NCBI RefSeq assembly: GCF_001884045.1
Contig: NZ_MACF01000051.1
Coordinates: 1-64,000 of the forward strand
Length of the DNA: 64,000 nucleotides
Reading direction: 5' to 3'
Source of the DNA: Bacillus mobilis
GTDB taxonomy: Bacteria; Bacillota; Bacilli; Bacillales; Bacillaceae_G
Below the pieces are notes generated by a model. The model was not told the DNA's origin. It worked only from the letters and a program-made list of their open reading frames with translations, and did not search any database. This document shows, one piece after another, positions 17,825-28,135 of the stretch (the first letter of the stretch is position 1; every line of letters starts with the position of its first letter). Position numbers and translations under genes: made by a program.

Positions 17825-19027
17825 ATGAAAAAGAAAAAAATTCTCATTACATCATTTGATATGGCAATTGGAGGAGTAGAAAGAAGTTTAATTGGTTTAT
17901 TGAATACAATCGACTATAGCAAATATGATGTAGATTTAATGTTATTTAAACATGAGGGAGAGTTTCTTTTTTTATTACCTAAACTGCCTAATTTGTTAAA
18001 GGAAGTAAAACAATATACTACTTTTAGAAAATCGATTAAACAAATATTGCAAGAAGGGCAAATTACAATTGGAATGGCAAGGACTTTAGGGAAAATTTTA
18101 GGAGATGTGCATGGGAGATATGTGAAAAGTGCAGAGGTGGGATATTTCGTTATTCAGTATGGATGGAGAATAACTTTACCATTTATACCGAAACTGGAGG
18201 AGGAGTATGATGTAGCAATTAGTTTTTTATGGCCCCATTATTTTGTTGGAGATAAAGTTCGAGCGAAACGAAAGATTGGTTGGATTCATACAGATTATTC
18301 GAATATAAATCTTAATGCAAACATGGAGTATAAAATGTGGGGCAAAATGGATAATATCGTAGCGGTTTCAGAAGGATGTCGAGATTCATTTCTTAGTATT
18401 TTACCAAATGTAAATAAGAATGTTGAAATTATAGAAAATATATTATCTCCGGAGTTCGTACGTGAACAAGCAAACAGGGAAGATGTTATGAAAGAACTAC
18501 AGATGAAACCTGGAAAAATAAAGCTTGTTACTGTAGGGCGGTTATCATATGCAAAAGGAATAGACGTTGCTATGCATGCCTTAAGAAAGTTATTAGATGA
18601 GGGATATGATATGGAATGGTATGTAGTTGGGTATGGAGCACTAGAAGCTGAACTTAGAAAGTTATTAGCTGAACTTAAACTAGAAAAACATTTTTTTTTA
18701 TTGGGTAAAAAGACAAATCCCTATCCATATATAAAAGCATGTGATATATATGTGCAGCCATCGAGGTATGAGGGGAAAGCTGTAACAGTTCGTGAAGCGC
18801 AAATCATTGGAAAGCCAGTACTTATTACTAATTTTTCAACTGCTAAAAGTCAGGTACAGGATGGAATTGATGGATTAATAACTGAGATGGGAATAAACGG
18901 GATAGTTAATGGAATAAAGAGACTTATTGAAGATAAAGAATTAAGGGAAGTATTGGTAGAAAATACTCTGAAAGGTGAATATGGAAATCGTAATGAAATC
19001 AATAAATTATATGCATTATTTTCGTAA
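17825..19027 (+). CDS. Glycosyltransferase family 4, tandem paralogue A
   Basis: 400 residues. First of four consecutive paralogues that share an N-terminal pattern (ILITSFDMAIGGVERSLIGLL), a central KIGWIHTDYSN segment, VAVSEGCRDSF, TVGRLSYAKGIDVAM and a donor-site motif NPYPYIKACDIYVQPSRYEGKAVTVREAQ. GT-B fold, cytoplasmic. The donor motif has GKAV where the other three have a more usual G-x-x-L/I, so donor choice may differ. The ribosome binding site is GAGGGAG. Confidence 0.87.
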   Translation: MKKKKILITSFDMAIGGVERSLIGLLNTIDYSKYDVDLMLFKHEGEFLFLLPKLPNLLKEVKQYTTFRKSIKQILQEGQITIGMARTLGKILGDVHGRYVKSAEVGYFVIQYGWRITLPFIPKLEEEYDVAISFLWPHYFVGDKVRAKRKIGWIHTDYSNINLNANMEYKMWGKMDNIVAVSEGCRDSFLSILPNVNKNVEIIENILSPEFVREQANREDVMKELQMKPGKIKLVTVGRLSYAKGIDVAMHALRKLLDEGYDMEWYVVGYGALEAELRKLLAELKLEKHFFLLGKKTNPYPYIKACDIYVQPSRYEGKAVTVREAQIIGKPVLITNFSTAKSQVQDGIDGLITEMGINGIVNGIKRLIEDKELREVLVENTLKGEYGNRNEINKLYALFS

Positions 19028-19094
19028 AGGGAGAATAAGTAAATGGTTTTTAATATTTTGAGTGTAATAAAAACACTTTAGGGTAGTGATAGTT

Positions 19095-20276
19095 ATGAAG
19101 AAAAAAATTTTATTCGTTATAGATTCGCTACAAAGTGGAGGAGCTGAAAAAAGTTTAGTTTCTTTACTTTCTTCATTTGATTATATGAAATATGAAGTTG
19201 ATTTGTTAATGTTCTCTGCTAGTGGATTGTATTTATCATTACTTCCAAAACAGGTAAACGTTTTAGAAGTACCGACAATTATTAAAAGACAGGCTGAGAA
19301 ATTTAATTATTTAATCAAACATAAATACTTTAAAGAGTTATTTCTTAGAGTTGGGGCTTCTATATCTCTTAGAAATCCATACATAAATAAAAAATTACAT
19401 GCAGCTCAAGTAGTTTGGAGATGGGTATCTAAAGGGATGGATAGTTTAAAGGGGACATATGATGTTGCCATAGCTTATAGTCAAGGAATGCCAACATACT
19501 TTGTGGCAAATAAGGTTTACGCGTGCAAAAAAATCGCTTGGGTGAATACGGATTATAAGCTAGCTGCATATAATAAAGATTTTGACTTGAACTATTATGA
19601 GGAATTTAATGAAATAGTAGCTGTTTCCGATGGTTGTAAGGAAGTATTGATTCAAGAAATTCCTAAAATAGAATCGAAAGTTCAAGTTGTCTATGATATT
19701 ATATCGCCGACGTTAATTAAATCGATGGCAAATGAGAGTAAAGGATTTAGTGATCAGTTTGAGGGATTACGAATATTAACGATTGGTAGGTTAGTCTATG
19801 AAAAAGGATATGAATTGGCCATAGAAGCTTGTTATAAATTAAAGCAAAAAGGCTATAGATTTAAGTGGTATGTAATCGGCGAAGGAAATCTTCAAAGTGA
19901 ACTCGAGGATAGGATAAGTAAATATAATTTACACGATACTTTCATATTATTAGGTACATACAAGAATCCCTACCCCTTTATAAAACACAGTGATATATAT
20001 GTACAACCCTCTAGGTATGAAGGATTTGGCTTGGCAATAGCAGAGGCTAGAATATTTCAAAAACCTATAGTGGTAACCGACTTTGTTACAGTTCATAATC
20101 AAATCAAACATAGAGAGAATGGTTTAATAGTGAAGATGGATTCGGAAGCAATATATGAAGGGGTGAAAGAAATTATAGAAAACGATTTGCTAAAAAAACG
20201 GTTATTTGAAAATTTAAAGAAAGAAAAGGTTGGAACGGAAGAGGAAATTGAGAAGATATATGCTTTTTTCAATTAA
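19095..20276 (+). CDS. Glycosyltransferase family 4, tandem paralogue B
   Basis: 393 residues from ATG 19095; a GTG at 19086 is also in frame. Second member of the array: ILFVIDSLQSGGAEKSLVSLL, KIAWVNTDYKL, TIGRLVYEKGYELAI and NPYPFIKHSDIYVQPSRYEGFGLAIAEAR split across two neighbouring blocks. It is very AT-rich, like its neighbours, and separated from paralogue A by a 67-base gap. Sugar specificity cannot be read from the sequence. Confidence 0.87.
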   Translation: MKKKILFVIDSLQSGGAEKSLVSLLSSFDYMKYEVDLLMFSASGLYLSLLPKQVNVLEVPTIIKRQAEKFNYLIKHKYFKELFLRVGASISLRNPYINKKLHAAQVVWRWVSKGMDSLKGTYDVAIAYSQGMPTYFVANKVYACKKIAWVNTDYKLAAYNKDFDLNYYEEFNEIVAVSDGCKEVLIQEIPKIESKVQVVYDIISPTLIKSMANESKGFSDQFEGLRILTIGRLVYEKGYELAIEACYKLKQKGYRFKWYVIGEGNLQSELEDRISKYNLHDTFILLGTYKNPYPFIKHSDIYVQPSRYEGFGLAIAEARIFQKPIVVTDFVTVHNQIKHRENGLIVKMDSEAIYEGVKEIIENDLLKKRLFENLKKEKVGTEEEIEKIYAFFN

Positions 20277-20308
20277 AGGATTTTATAAATAGAAAGAATG
20301 GGAGAACT

Positions 20309-21508
20309 ATGAAAAAGAAAATACTTTTTATGGTTATAAATATGAATATAGGTGGTACGGAGAAGGCCTTATTAAATATGGTAGCAGAAATCCCAAAAGA
20401 AAAGTATGAAGTGACAATTTTAATGTTAGAGAAAAAAGGAGAATTTTTAAACTTTATTCCAAAGGGGGTTCGTATTGAGTATGTAAAGGATTACGAAGAA
20501 ATGCAATGTATTTTGAATAAACCAACACGGTTAGTTATAGCGGATTTTATAAAACAAAGAAAAATTGTAAAAGCGCTGCAACTGGCAGTGTTGTACGTAA
20601 TCTCTAAGGTTATGAAAGAACGGAGTGTTATTTTTAAATATTGTTTACAGAATTATGAAGGTGCTTATAAAAATTATGATATTGCTATCGCTTATGCTGG
20701 ACCAATGGATTTTATTAGTTACTTTGTGGCAAATAAAGTAGAGGCGAGACGAAAGATTCAATGGATCCATTTCGATATTGAAAAGATATATTTTAATAAG
20801 CATTTTGTAAATAAAGTATATAAAAAATTTCAACATGTTTTTGTAGTTTCAGATTTAGGAAAGATGAAACTTACTCAAACTGTTCCGGAATTGATAAATA
20901 AGACAGAAACTTTTTTAAATATTATTTCACCTGAAATGATATGTAAGATGGCAAATGAAGGAATTGGGTTTGCGGATGATTTTGAGGGCGTAAGAATCCT
21001 TACTGTTGGTAGATTGAGTATAGAAAAGGGGCAGGATTTAACAATATCTGTGTTAGCTAAGCTAAGAGAAGCTGGCTTCAATGTTAGATGGTATTGTATA
21101 GGAGATGGAAAGGAAAGAGGAATGTATGAAAAGCTTGTGGAAAATTACGATGTCCAGGGTGATTATATCTTTTTAGGAGCAGTTTCGAATCCCTATCCAT
21201 TTATGAAACAATGTGATTTATATGTTCAACCGTCTCGATATGAGGGATACTGCATAACACTTGCAGAAGCTAGATGTTTTAATAACCCAATTATTAGTAC
21301 AGATTTTACAGGAGCAAGTGAACAGATAATTCATAACCACAATGGATTAATCGTTCAATTTGATGAGCAGCAAATGTATGATTCTATTGTAGAAATATTA
21401 AGTGATAAATTGCTGGATGGACGGTTGAGAAAAAATATAGAAAAAGAAGTGGTAGATACGAGAAAAGAGTTGAAAAAGTTATATAGAATAGCCAATTCAA
21501 ATATGTAA
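20309..21508 (+). CDS. Glycosyltransferase family 4, tandem paralogue C
   Basis: 399 residues. Third member: ILFMVINMNIGGTEKALLNM, KIQWIHFDIEKIY, TVGRLSIEKGQDLTI and the donor motif YVQPSRYEGYCITLAEARC. It is closer to paralogue D than to A or B; both share RWYCIGDG/EGxxR, IHFD and EGYCxTLAEAxC. This suggests a more recent duplication. A transcription terminator lies between this gene and paralogue D. Confidence 0.87.
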   Translation: MKKKILFMVINMNIGGTEKALLNMVAEIPKEKYEVTILMLEKKGEFLNFIPKGVRIEYVKDYEEMQCILNKPTRLVIADFIKQRKIVKALQLAVLYVISKVMKERSVIFKYCLQNYEGAYKNYDIAIAYAGPMDFISYFVANKVEARRKIQWIHFDIEKIYFNKHFVNKVYKKFQHVFVVSDLGKMKLTQTVPELINKTETFLNIISPEMICKMANEGIGFADDFEGVRILTVGRLSIEKGQDLTISVLAKLREAGFNVRWYCIGDGKERGMYEKLVENYDVQGDYIFLGAVSNPYPFMKQCDLYVQPSRYEGYCITLAEARCFNNPIISTDFTGASEQIIHNHNGLIVQFDEQQMYDSIVEILSDKLLDGRLRKNIEKEVVDTRKELKKLYRIANSNM

Positions 21509-21581
21509 CTTGTTTTAGAAGGTATTATTATCGCATTACAGAAATATGGACGTTTCGCTATTATAAATTATGTTTTTTGTG

Positions 21582-21607
21582 AAAACATCTTCGAGGGTGT
21601 TTTTTTA
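21582..21607 (+). terminator. Internal terminator inside the eps operon (1)
   Basis: AAAACATCT pairs (with two G-T pairs) with GGGTGTTTT around TCGA, followed by seven T. It lies in the 138-base gap between paralogues C and D with no new promoter obvious behind it. Confidence 0.75.
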
Positions 21608-21646
21608 TTTTGATATAAAACTTTTAGGTGGTAGAAGGAGATAGTT

Positions 21647-22825
21647 ATGAAGAGAGTGCTATTTATGGTAAGTAGTATGAATATAGGTGGTGTAGAAAAA
21701 TCACTTCTTTCTTTGTTATCTGTAATACCAAAAGAAAAGTATGATGTCACAGTATTGATGTTGGAGAAGCGAGGGGGATTTTTAAAACAATTACCAAGTT
21801 GGATAAATATAGAAGAAGTTACTTGGTTTGAAAATATAAAACCTAAAATTATGCAACCACCAAAGAAAACGATTAAAGAATACTTTGAAAATACAAGATA
21901 TATTAAGGGTTTAAATTTTTTATTCACTTATGTGGTATCAAAAAATTTAAAGGATAGATATGTTTTCTATAAAGAGATTTTTAAAGATATTCCGCATAAT
22001 AAGAATAAATATGATATTGCAATTGCATATCAAGGTCCTACTGACATAATTGATTATTATATAGTTAATAGAGTGACTTCAGAAAAGAAAATTTCTTGGA
22101 TTCATTTTGATGTTTTTCAACATCAAGTTAATACAAAATTATATGAGAAATTATATAATCAGCTGGATAATATATATGTAGTTTCTAAAGAAGCACAAAA
22201 ACATTTAATAGAGAAGTTTCCTAAAGTAAAAAGTAAGACAAGTGTCTTTTTAAATATTGTACTTCCAGATGTAATAAATGAAATGGCGAAAGAAAAAGTA
22301 GAATTTGATAATGAATATAAAGGTATGAAAATAGTAACAGTAGGTAGACTTTCAAAAGAAAAAGGTCAAGACCTTGCAATTAAAGTTTTATCAATGCTAC
22401 GTAAGGAGGGATACGAAGTACGATGGTACTGTATCGGAGAAGGAGAGGATAGAGAGTATTATGAGACATTAATATGTAAGTATAATTTGAAACAGGATTT
22501 TCTATTATTAGGATCAGCAATAAATCCATATCCATATGTAAATCAATCAGATATATACGTTCAAACTTCTAGGCATGAAGGATATTGCCTCACGTTAGCT
22601 GAGGCGAAATGTTTAAGAAAACCTATTGTAACGACTAATTTTACAGGAGCATATGAGCAAATAATAGATGGATATAATGGTTTTGTTGCTGAGTGTAATG
22701 AGGAAAGCCTATATTACAAGATTAAATATCTTTTGGATCAACAAAGAGTGCGTGAAGAGGTAACCACTAATTTGTTAGACGAGGAATTTAACAATTTAGA
22801 AAAGGTAAATCGTTTTCTAAGTTAA
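21647..22825 (+). CDS. Glycosyltransferase family 4, tandem paralogue D
   Basis: 392 residues. Fourth member: VLFMVSSMNIGGVEKSLLSLL, KISWIHFDVFQH, TVGRLSKEKGQDLAI and YVQTSRHEGYCLTLAEAKC. It differs from the others at QTSRH instead of QPSRY in the donor site. The ribosome binding site is AGAAGGAG. It is the first gene after internal terminator 1, so its expression probably depends on readthrough. Confidence 0.87.
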   Translation: MKRVLFMVSSMNIGGVEKSLLSLLSVIPKEKYDVTVLMLEKRGGFLKQLPSWINIEEVTWFENIKPKIMQPPKKTIKEYFENTRYIKGLNFLFTYVVSKNLKDRYVFYKEIFKDIPHNKNKYDIAIAYQGPTDIIDYYIVNRVTSEKKISWIHFDVFQHQVNTKLYEKLYNQLDNIYVVSKEAQKHLIEKFPKVKSKTSVFLNIVLPDVINEMAKEKVEFDNEYKGMKIVTVGRLSKEKGQDLAIKVLSMLRKEGYEVRWYCIGEGEDREYYETLICKYNLKQDFLLLGSAINPYPYVNQSDIYVQTSRHEGYCLTLAEAKCLRKPIVTTNFTGAYEQIIDGYNGFVAECNEESLYYKIKYLLDQQRVREEVTTNLLDEEFNNLEKVNRFLS

Positions 22826-22847
22826 TTGTAAATGAAAGGGTGCAATT

Positions 22848-23813
22848 ATGAATCCTAAAATTAGTATTATTGTTCCCATTTATAAGGTTGAGCAATATAT
22901 TCATAAATGTATTGATTCTATATTAAAGCAAACGTTCAAAGAGTTTGAGTTGATACTTGTTGATGATGGATCTCCTGATAGTTGTGGTGAGATTTGTGAA
23001 GGGTATGCGACTCAAGATAGCCGAATTAAAGTAATCCATAAGGAGAATGGTGGATTATCTTCTGCAAGAAATGCTGGATTAGAAATAGCACAGGGAGATT
23101 ATATAGGATTTGTTGATAGTGATGATTGGATAGAAGTGGATATGTATGAATTGTTATATGGTATGTGTGTAGAACAGGATTGTGATATAGCTATTTGTAG
23201 TAGTGAAATTCATTACAAGGATAAAACAGTAATTTCAAGCAATCATCCGTTTGTTATTCATGATAGATATAGCGCGATGAAAGCAATGCTAGAAGGGAAT
23301 TTGTATGATGAAGTTGTTTGGACTAAACTTTTCAAAAGACAATTATTAGAGGGTATTAAATTTCCAGTAGGTATGTCATATGAAGATACAGCGTTTACGT
23401 ATAAAGTTATTCATAAGTGTAAAAAAGTATGTTTCATAGGAGAACCTAAATATCATTATATAAAGCGTGATAATAGTATGATGGACCAGGCTGTAAAAGA
23501 GATTAAAATTGATTCAGTCTTAATCTATGATGAAATGTGTAAATTTATGGGGCGATATTATAAGGAGTTATATAACTTAGTTATATTAAAACTAGGAAAT
23601 TGTTCGATGGTAGTTTTAAATTTAATATCAGTGAGTGGAAAACTTAATGAGCATAAGAGTAAATATTATAAGGTTATTGGTATATTGAATCGTTATTTTT
23701 ATAAAACAATGCGTTTAAAAGAGTATGGGAAAAGTGTAAAGTTTTTATTATTGGCGACCAAGTTACATCCATTATTGTATAAATTTTTAATTAATAATTT
23801 TGCAAAGAGGTGA
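22848..23813 (+). CDS. Glycosyltransferase family 2 (EpsH/EpsJ type)
   Basis: 321 residues. GT-A fold with SIIVPIYKVEQYIHKCIDS at the N-terminus, LVDDGSPD near residue 39, GGLSSARNAGLE and a metal-binding FVDSDDW near 92. This is the pattern shared by B. subtilis EpsH and EpsJ, and I cannot choose between them. The C-terminal third is basic and partly hydrophobic. It sits directly upstream of the flippase gene, as EpsJ does. Confidence 0.88.
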   Translation: MNPKISIIVPIYKVEQYIHKCIDSILKQTFKEFELILVDDGSPDSCGEICEGYATQDSRIKVIHKENGGLSSARNAGLEIAQGDYIGFVDSDDWIEVDMYELLYGMCVEQDCDIAICSSEIHYKDKTVISSNHPFVIHDRYSAMKAMLEGNLYDEVVWTKLFKRQLLEGIKFPVGMSYEDTAFTYKVIHKCKKVCFIGEPKYHYIKRDNSMMDQAVKEIKIDSVLIYDEMCKFMGRYYKELYNLVILKLGNCSMVVLNLISVSGKLNEHKSKYYKVIGILNRYFYKTMRLKEYGKSVKFLLLATKLHPLLYKFLINNFAKR

Positions 23814-23889
23814 TGAGAATCATCCAGAATAATATAATTTGAATATTCACCTCTCGATGGTTTAGTTCAACTTATGAAGGGGATAAAAA

Positions 23890-25428
23890 ATGCGAACGAT
23901 GCATTCAATTAAGAATATATCAATAAGTATATGTTCTCAAATAGTTATTGTAATTCTGGGATTTATATCTAGGAAAGTTTTTTTGGATAGTTTAGGAATA
24001 GAGTATTTAGGGATAGATGGCTTGTTAATTAATGTTTTATCCATGTTAGTGTTAATTGAGGCTGGTATAGGAGCGAGTATAGTATACAATTTGTATAAAC
24101 CGTTGGCAGAAAATAATCAGTATAAAATTATAGCCCTTGTTCAATTATATAAAAAAATTTATCGGATTTTAGCAATCATTATTTTAGTAATAAGTGCTAT
24201 GATATATCCCTTTTTAAGTTATTTAATGAAAGATGGGGAGTCTATATCAAATGTTGCGATAATCTATTCAATATTCGTGGTGAAAAATGTAGTTACCTAT
24301 TTAAATGCTCATAAGAGGTCTTTAATACAAGCTGATCAAAGAGGATACATATTGGCTAGGGTGGATCTCTTATTCCAAGTGGTAACTACAATATTTAAAA
24401 TATTTATACTAATGTACACGAAAAACTATATATTGTATTTAGTTATAGAGTTGAGTATATATGTAATTCAAAATGTCGTAAACGGTAGGATTGTTAATAA
24501 GAACTATCCTTATATAAAGACAAAAAAGAAATATTCTATAGATAATGATACGAAAGAAAAATTAATTATAAATGTAAAGGCGATGTTTTTGCATAATATT
24601 GGAGGATATATTGTATTTGGAACGGATAATATACTGATTTCATCTTTTGTAGGCCTTGCTATGGTCGGGATATATTCGAACTATACAATGATAATAAATC
24701 AATTAGCAGCTGTAGTAAATCCTATATTAAATGGTATTGAAGCAAGTGTAGGAAATCTAATTGCAACTGAGAATAATGATAAAAACTATGCAATATTTAA
24801 AGTGACGTATCTAGTAAATTTTTGGATCTTTTCTTTTTGTACCATATTTTTATTTAATCTGTTAGAGCCATTTATAGGGTGGTGGCTTGATAAGAAGTAT
24901 TTATTAAATAACATAGTTTTTGTAGTGATACTCATAAACTTTTATTTAACAGGGATGCGAACCGCGATAGCCATTTTTAAAAATAAAGCAGGATTATTCG
25001 TACAAGATAAGTATATTCCATTAGTTGAAGCGATAATCAATTTAAGCTTATCTATTCTATTAGCTAAAATGTTTGGATTGGTAGGTATATTCATAGGAAC
25101 CGCGATTAGTACAATTGCTACTGTACTTTGGATTCAGCCTTATATTGTATATAGAAATCTTTTTAAGAAATCAGTTTGGAAGTATTTTATAACATATGTA
25201 TTTTATGTGTTTTTAACTGTCGTAACAGGTTTCATTACTACAAGTATATGTAATTATTTTATAGAAGGTAGTACCTTTATTTCATTAGTTGGAAAAGGTG
25301 TGATTTGCTTATTGGTACCAAATGTAATATACGTTTTAATTTTTTATAAAAGCACAGAATTTCAATATATAAGGAATATCTTTAGTATGATGTTTTTACA
25401 AATTAAAAAGAAACGAAACGTTATTTAG
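23890..25428 (+). CDS. Wzx-type polysaccharide flippase (EpsK-like)
   Basis: 512 residues with about 12-14 membrane helices, of the MOP superfamily oligosaccharide flippases. The N-terminus (SISICSQIVIVILGFISRKVFLDSLG split over the first helix) and GTDNILISSFVGLAMVGIYSNY are typical of Wzx. It should move the lipid-linked repeat unit to the outer leaflet for polymerisation by EpsG. The place in the operon equals epsK. A 264-base gap follows, with only a weak hairpin visible near 25631-25651. Confidence 0.87.
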   Translation: MRTMHSIKNISISICSQIVIVILGFISRKVFLDSLGIEYLGIDGLLINVLSMLVLIEAGIGASIVYNLYKPLAENNQYKIIALVQLYKKIYRILAIIILVISAMIYPFLSYLMKDGESISNVAIIYSIFVVKNVVTYLNAHKRSLIQADQRGYILARVDLLFQVVTTIFKIFILMYTKNYILYLVIELSIYVIQNVVNGRIVNKNYPYIKTKKKYSIDNDTKEKLIINVKAMFLHNIGGYIVFGTDNILISSFVGLAMVGIYSNYTMIINQLAAVVNPILNGIEASVGNLIATENNDKNYAIFKVTYLVNFWIFSFCTIFLFNLLEPFIGWWLDKKYLLNNIVFVVILINFYLTGMRTAIAIFKNKAGLFVQDKYIPLVEAIINLSLSILLAKMFGLVGIFIGTAISTIATVLWIQPYIVYRNLFKKSVWKYFITYVFYVFLTVVTGFITTSICNYFIEGSTFISLVGKGVICLLVPNVIYVLIFYKSTEFQYIRNIFSMMFLQIKKKRNVI

Positions 25429-25692
25429 GTATAAAAAGTATGCACATTATATTGGTTTGAGATATTAAGGAAGTATATTGTTGTTGAAGCCTATTAGTAT
25501 GAAATGAAACTTGATTTTAATTAGAAATCGTGAATCATTAGCCCTAACATAGTATTTATATAATGCATAGTATTCTATTAAAGGGATACGTATGTAAGCA
25601 GAATATAAAATATTTGTCCCCATGCACTGATATAAGTTTGAATTTTTTGGTGAAATTCAGCTTGCATCTTAGTTGGAGGTTATATATAAATC

Positions 25693-28023
25693 ATGGCAAA
25701 ATTTCAGGTGACATGTGTTTTAAAAAGTAATCTTCCTGTGTTAAGCGAGGGAGAATTTTGTTTTTGTATAGATACTAGTGAGTTATTTATTGGGACGAAA
25801 AAAGGGAATGTAAAAGTATCAACAGAGAATACATTTGAGAGGTTAGTAAGTAAACTTAAAAGCAATACATTTGGAGGTTTTAAGTCCAGAAAATCACTGG
25901 TTGGAGAAACAGAATCTGCTAATGCGGTTTCAGGCACATATTTTCTTGAGTTAGAGAGATGGAATGTTAAAAATGATGGAACGGACGCTGATAATACTTC
26001 TAAAGGGATTAATAACGCATTATTATGGGCATCTCAACAAGGATTTATAGAAGTTGTTTTACCCATGGGGACATATTTAATTGATGAAAATACACCAATT
26101 GAGCCACAAAGTTTTATGACTTTAAATTTAGGTGGATCAACTTTAAAAATAAGAAGTAATGGATTAGTTAAATATGCAATCGTACGATATCAAAGAAATC
26201 AAAAATTTTCTCGGGTTACCAATGGCAGGGTTGAAGGTGATAAAGATACACACGATTATACAACGATTCCTCATACTCATGAATGGGGATATGGGATTGA
26301 AGTAGGAAATACGACTCCTGCCGAGGGGAGTAATATGAATTATATTTCAATAGATAATATGGAAATTTTAAATTGTACTGGCGATGGGATAGCAATGGAA
26401 AGTACATGGGGACAAATTGGAGAATATGATTTTGCCGGTACATTTGAAGTGGGGGGGATTAGTGATGTCAATGGTTCCCTAATAGTAGATGATAATAAAA
26501 TTAGATCCAATTTAAAAATAGATTTACATCATAGTAGCATTATAAAATGGGGATATTTTGGTTTGTATGGAGATGGCTATGGTGGAATTGGTTCAGAAAT
26601 ATACACAGAATTATATGATGTGTTATTTTATAGAGCTGATAATACTTTTGTAACGGCTGCTAAGAGGGTAAAGTTTTTTGAAGAAGTGAGTGTTCCAAAA
26701 GAAGCAGATTATGCGAAAATCGTTCTTCATCAAGGTACAGTACCTACAGAAAACGGTTGTAAAATAACAGTTCGAATTCCGGAATTTTCCCGAAATGTAT
26801 TTATCGAAAAATGTAAAATACATGATTGTAGAAGGCTTGGAATAAGTGTATCTGGAGCGAAACAAATTTATATTAGAGATTGTGAAATTTACAAAATGAA
26901 AGGTACAGCACCTCAGGGAGCGATAGATATTGAAGATGGATATCGATTAAATCAATATATAAACATTGAGCGTAATAATATATATGACAATCAGGGATAT
27001 AACGTTGTTGTAGTCGGTGGTAGATATATTAATATCATTCAAAATAAATTAGTTAATAATTCTTTAGTAGTAGGCGAAAATGTAGAGAAAGTGATTATAA
27101 GTAATAATCACTTAAGGGAAGTAAGTTGTGTTTTAAGTGGAGAAGTAACTTTTACGAATAATCAAATGTATGCTACTCGAGTCACGATAGATCAAGGAGA
27201 TAAGGAAGCGCTTATTGGTAACTGTATTTTCCATAATAGCGCATTGTTAATGGGAAGAGATAAAGCATATTGTATTCAAGTGAACCAATGTGAATTTTTT
27301 AGTGATCGAGATTTATTTCATTCTTTTTCACAGTTAGGTTCAATAATTGGTTTTTCAGCAGAACCGCAAACTATATCAAATTGTGTTATTAAAGGAGGGG
27401 CTGTAGAAGGTACAAGTTTGACAGGTGTATCACCTGGTATGAAAAATGGATGGAGATTAAATAATATTTCTTTTATAGATACGAAACATCCGCAAGGAAT
27501 CATTACGAATTTACCACCAGGAGTATATACGGGATGTAAATTTGAGAACAGCGGTACAATATCATTTGTTACAAAAACTCCGCAAGCAGAATATGAATTT
27601 AATGGATGTTCATTTAGTTGGGATGCTTATAACCTTTTTACTGTTGAGTCTTCTCAAAGGATAGCGATGCTAAAAGTGAAAAATAGTAATTTTAGAGGGG
27701 GAAGATGGGGCTCGGCATTTTTTTTATGGGACATTGGGGGAAGAATAGAATTTAATAATAATGCATTTGAATACCTTAATTCGGAATCGACAGACAGTAT
27801 AATTAATTTTTGGAATGAAACATTTACGAGTGAGTTTATGTTAATAGAAAATAATATATTTAGGTCAAATAAAAACATGATAGGCTTGAATGCAAATCAG
27901 ATTTCATCCTCAATCACTTTGATTTTTAAAGATAATATTGTGGACACAGTAGTTATAAAGTTAAGGGATGAACATATAAAAAAGGATAATTATATTAATG
28001 GCGTCTTTGATCCGTACGTGTAA
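25693..28023 (+). CDS. Phage-tailspike-like parallel beta-helix protein, putative polysaccharide lyase/hydrolase
   Basis: 776 residues, no signal peptide and no membrane segment. Residues 1-50 (LKSNLPVLSEGEFCFCIDTS then ELFIGTKKG) match the small N-terminal domain found on Bacillus phage tail fibres and Mtd/hyaluronate-lyase proteins. From about residue 85 the NDGTDADNTSKGINNAL segment marks a pectate-lyase-3 superfamily beta-helix, followed by many short Asn-rich coils (YINIERNNIYDNQGYN) to the C-terminus. Such proteins cleave polysaccharides. Lying between flippase and epsL in the operon, it may trim or remodel the exopolysaccharide, but how it would leave the cell is unclear. A strong terminator follows. 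Confidence 0.8.
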   Translation: MAKFQVTCVLKSNLPVLSEGEFCFCIDTSELFIGTKKGNVKVSTENTFERLVSKLKSNTFGGFKSRKSLVGETESANAVSGTYFLELERWNVKNDGTDADNTSKGINNALLWASQQGFIEVVLPMGTYLIDENTPIEPQSFMTLNLGGSTLKIRSNGLVKYAIVRYQRNQKFSRVTNGRVEGDKDTHDYTTIPHTHEWGYGIEVGNTTPAEGSNMNYISIDNMEILNCTGDGIAMESTWGQIGEYDFAGTFEVGGISDVNGSLIVDDNKIRSNLKIDLHHSSIIKWGYFGLYGDGYGGIGSEIYTELYDVLFYRADNTFVTAAKRVKFFEEVSVPKEADYAKIVLHQGTVPTENGCKITVRIPEFSRNVFIEKCKIHDCRRLGISVSGAKQIYIRDCEIYKMKGTAPQGAIDIEDGYRLNQYINIERNNIYDNQGYNVVVVGGRYINIIQNKLVNNSLVVGENVEKVIISNNHLREVSCVLSGEVTFTNNQMYATRVTIDQGDKEALIGNCIFHNSALLMGRDKAYCIQVNQCEFFSDRDLFHSFSQLGSIIGFSAEPQTISNCVIKGGAVEGTSLTGVSPGMKNGWRLNNISFIDTKHPQGIITNLPPGVYTGCKFENSGTISFVTKTPQAEYEFNGCSFSWDAYNLFTVESSQRIAMLKVKNSNFRGGRWGSAFFLWDIGGRIEFNNNAFEYLNSESTDSIINFWNETFTSEFMLIENNIFRSNKNMIGLNANQISSSITLIFKDNIVDTVVIKLRDEHIKKDNYINGVFDPYV

Positions 28024-28135
28024 AGTTATAGGGACTAATAGAGTAACCGATCCTTTGCAAATAAGTAGAGATACCGCATAGGAATCAAGCTATGTTTAAA
28101 CTATTTGATGAGATAAAATTAATGAAAGATGACGT

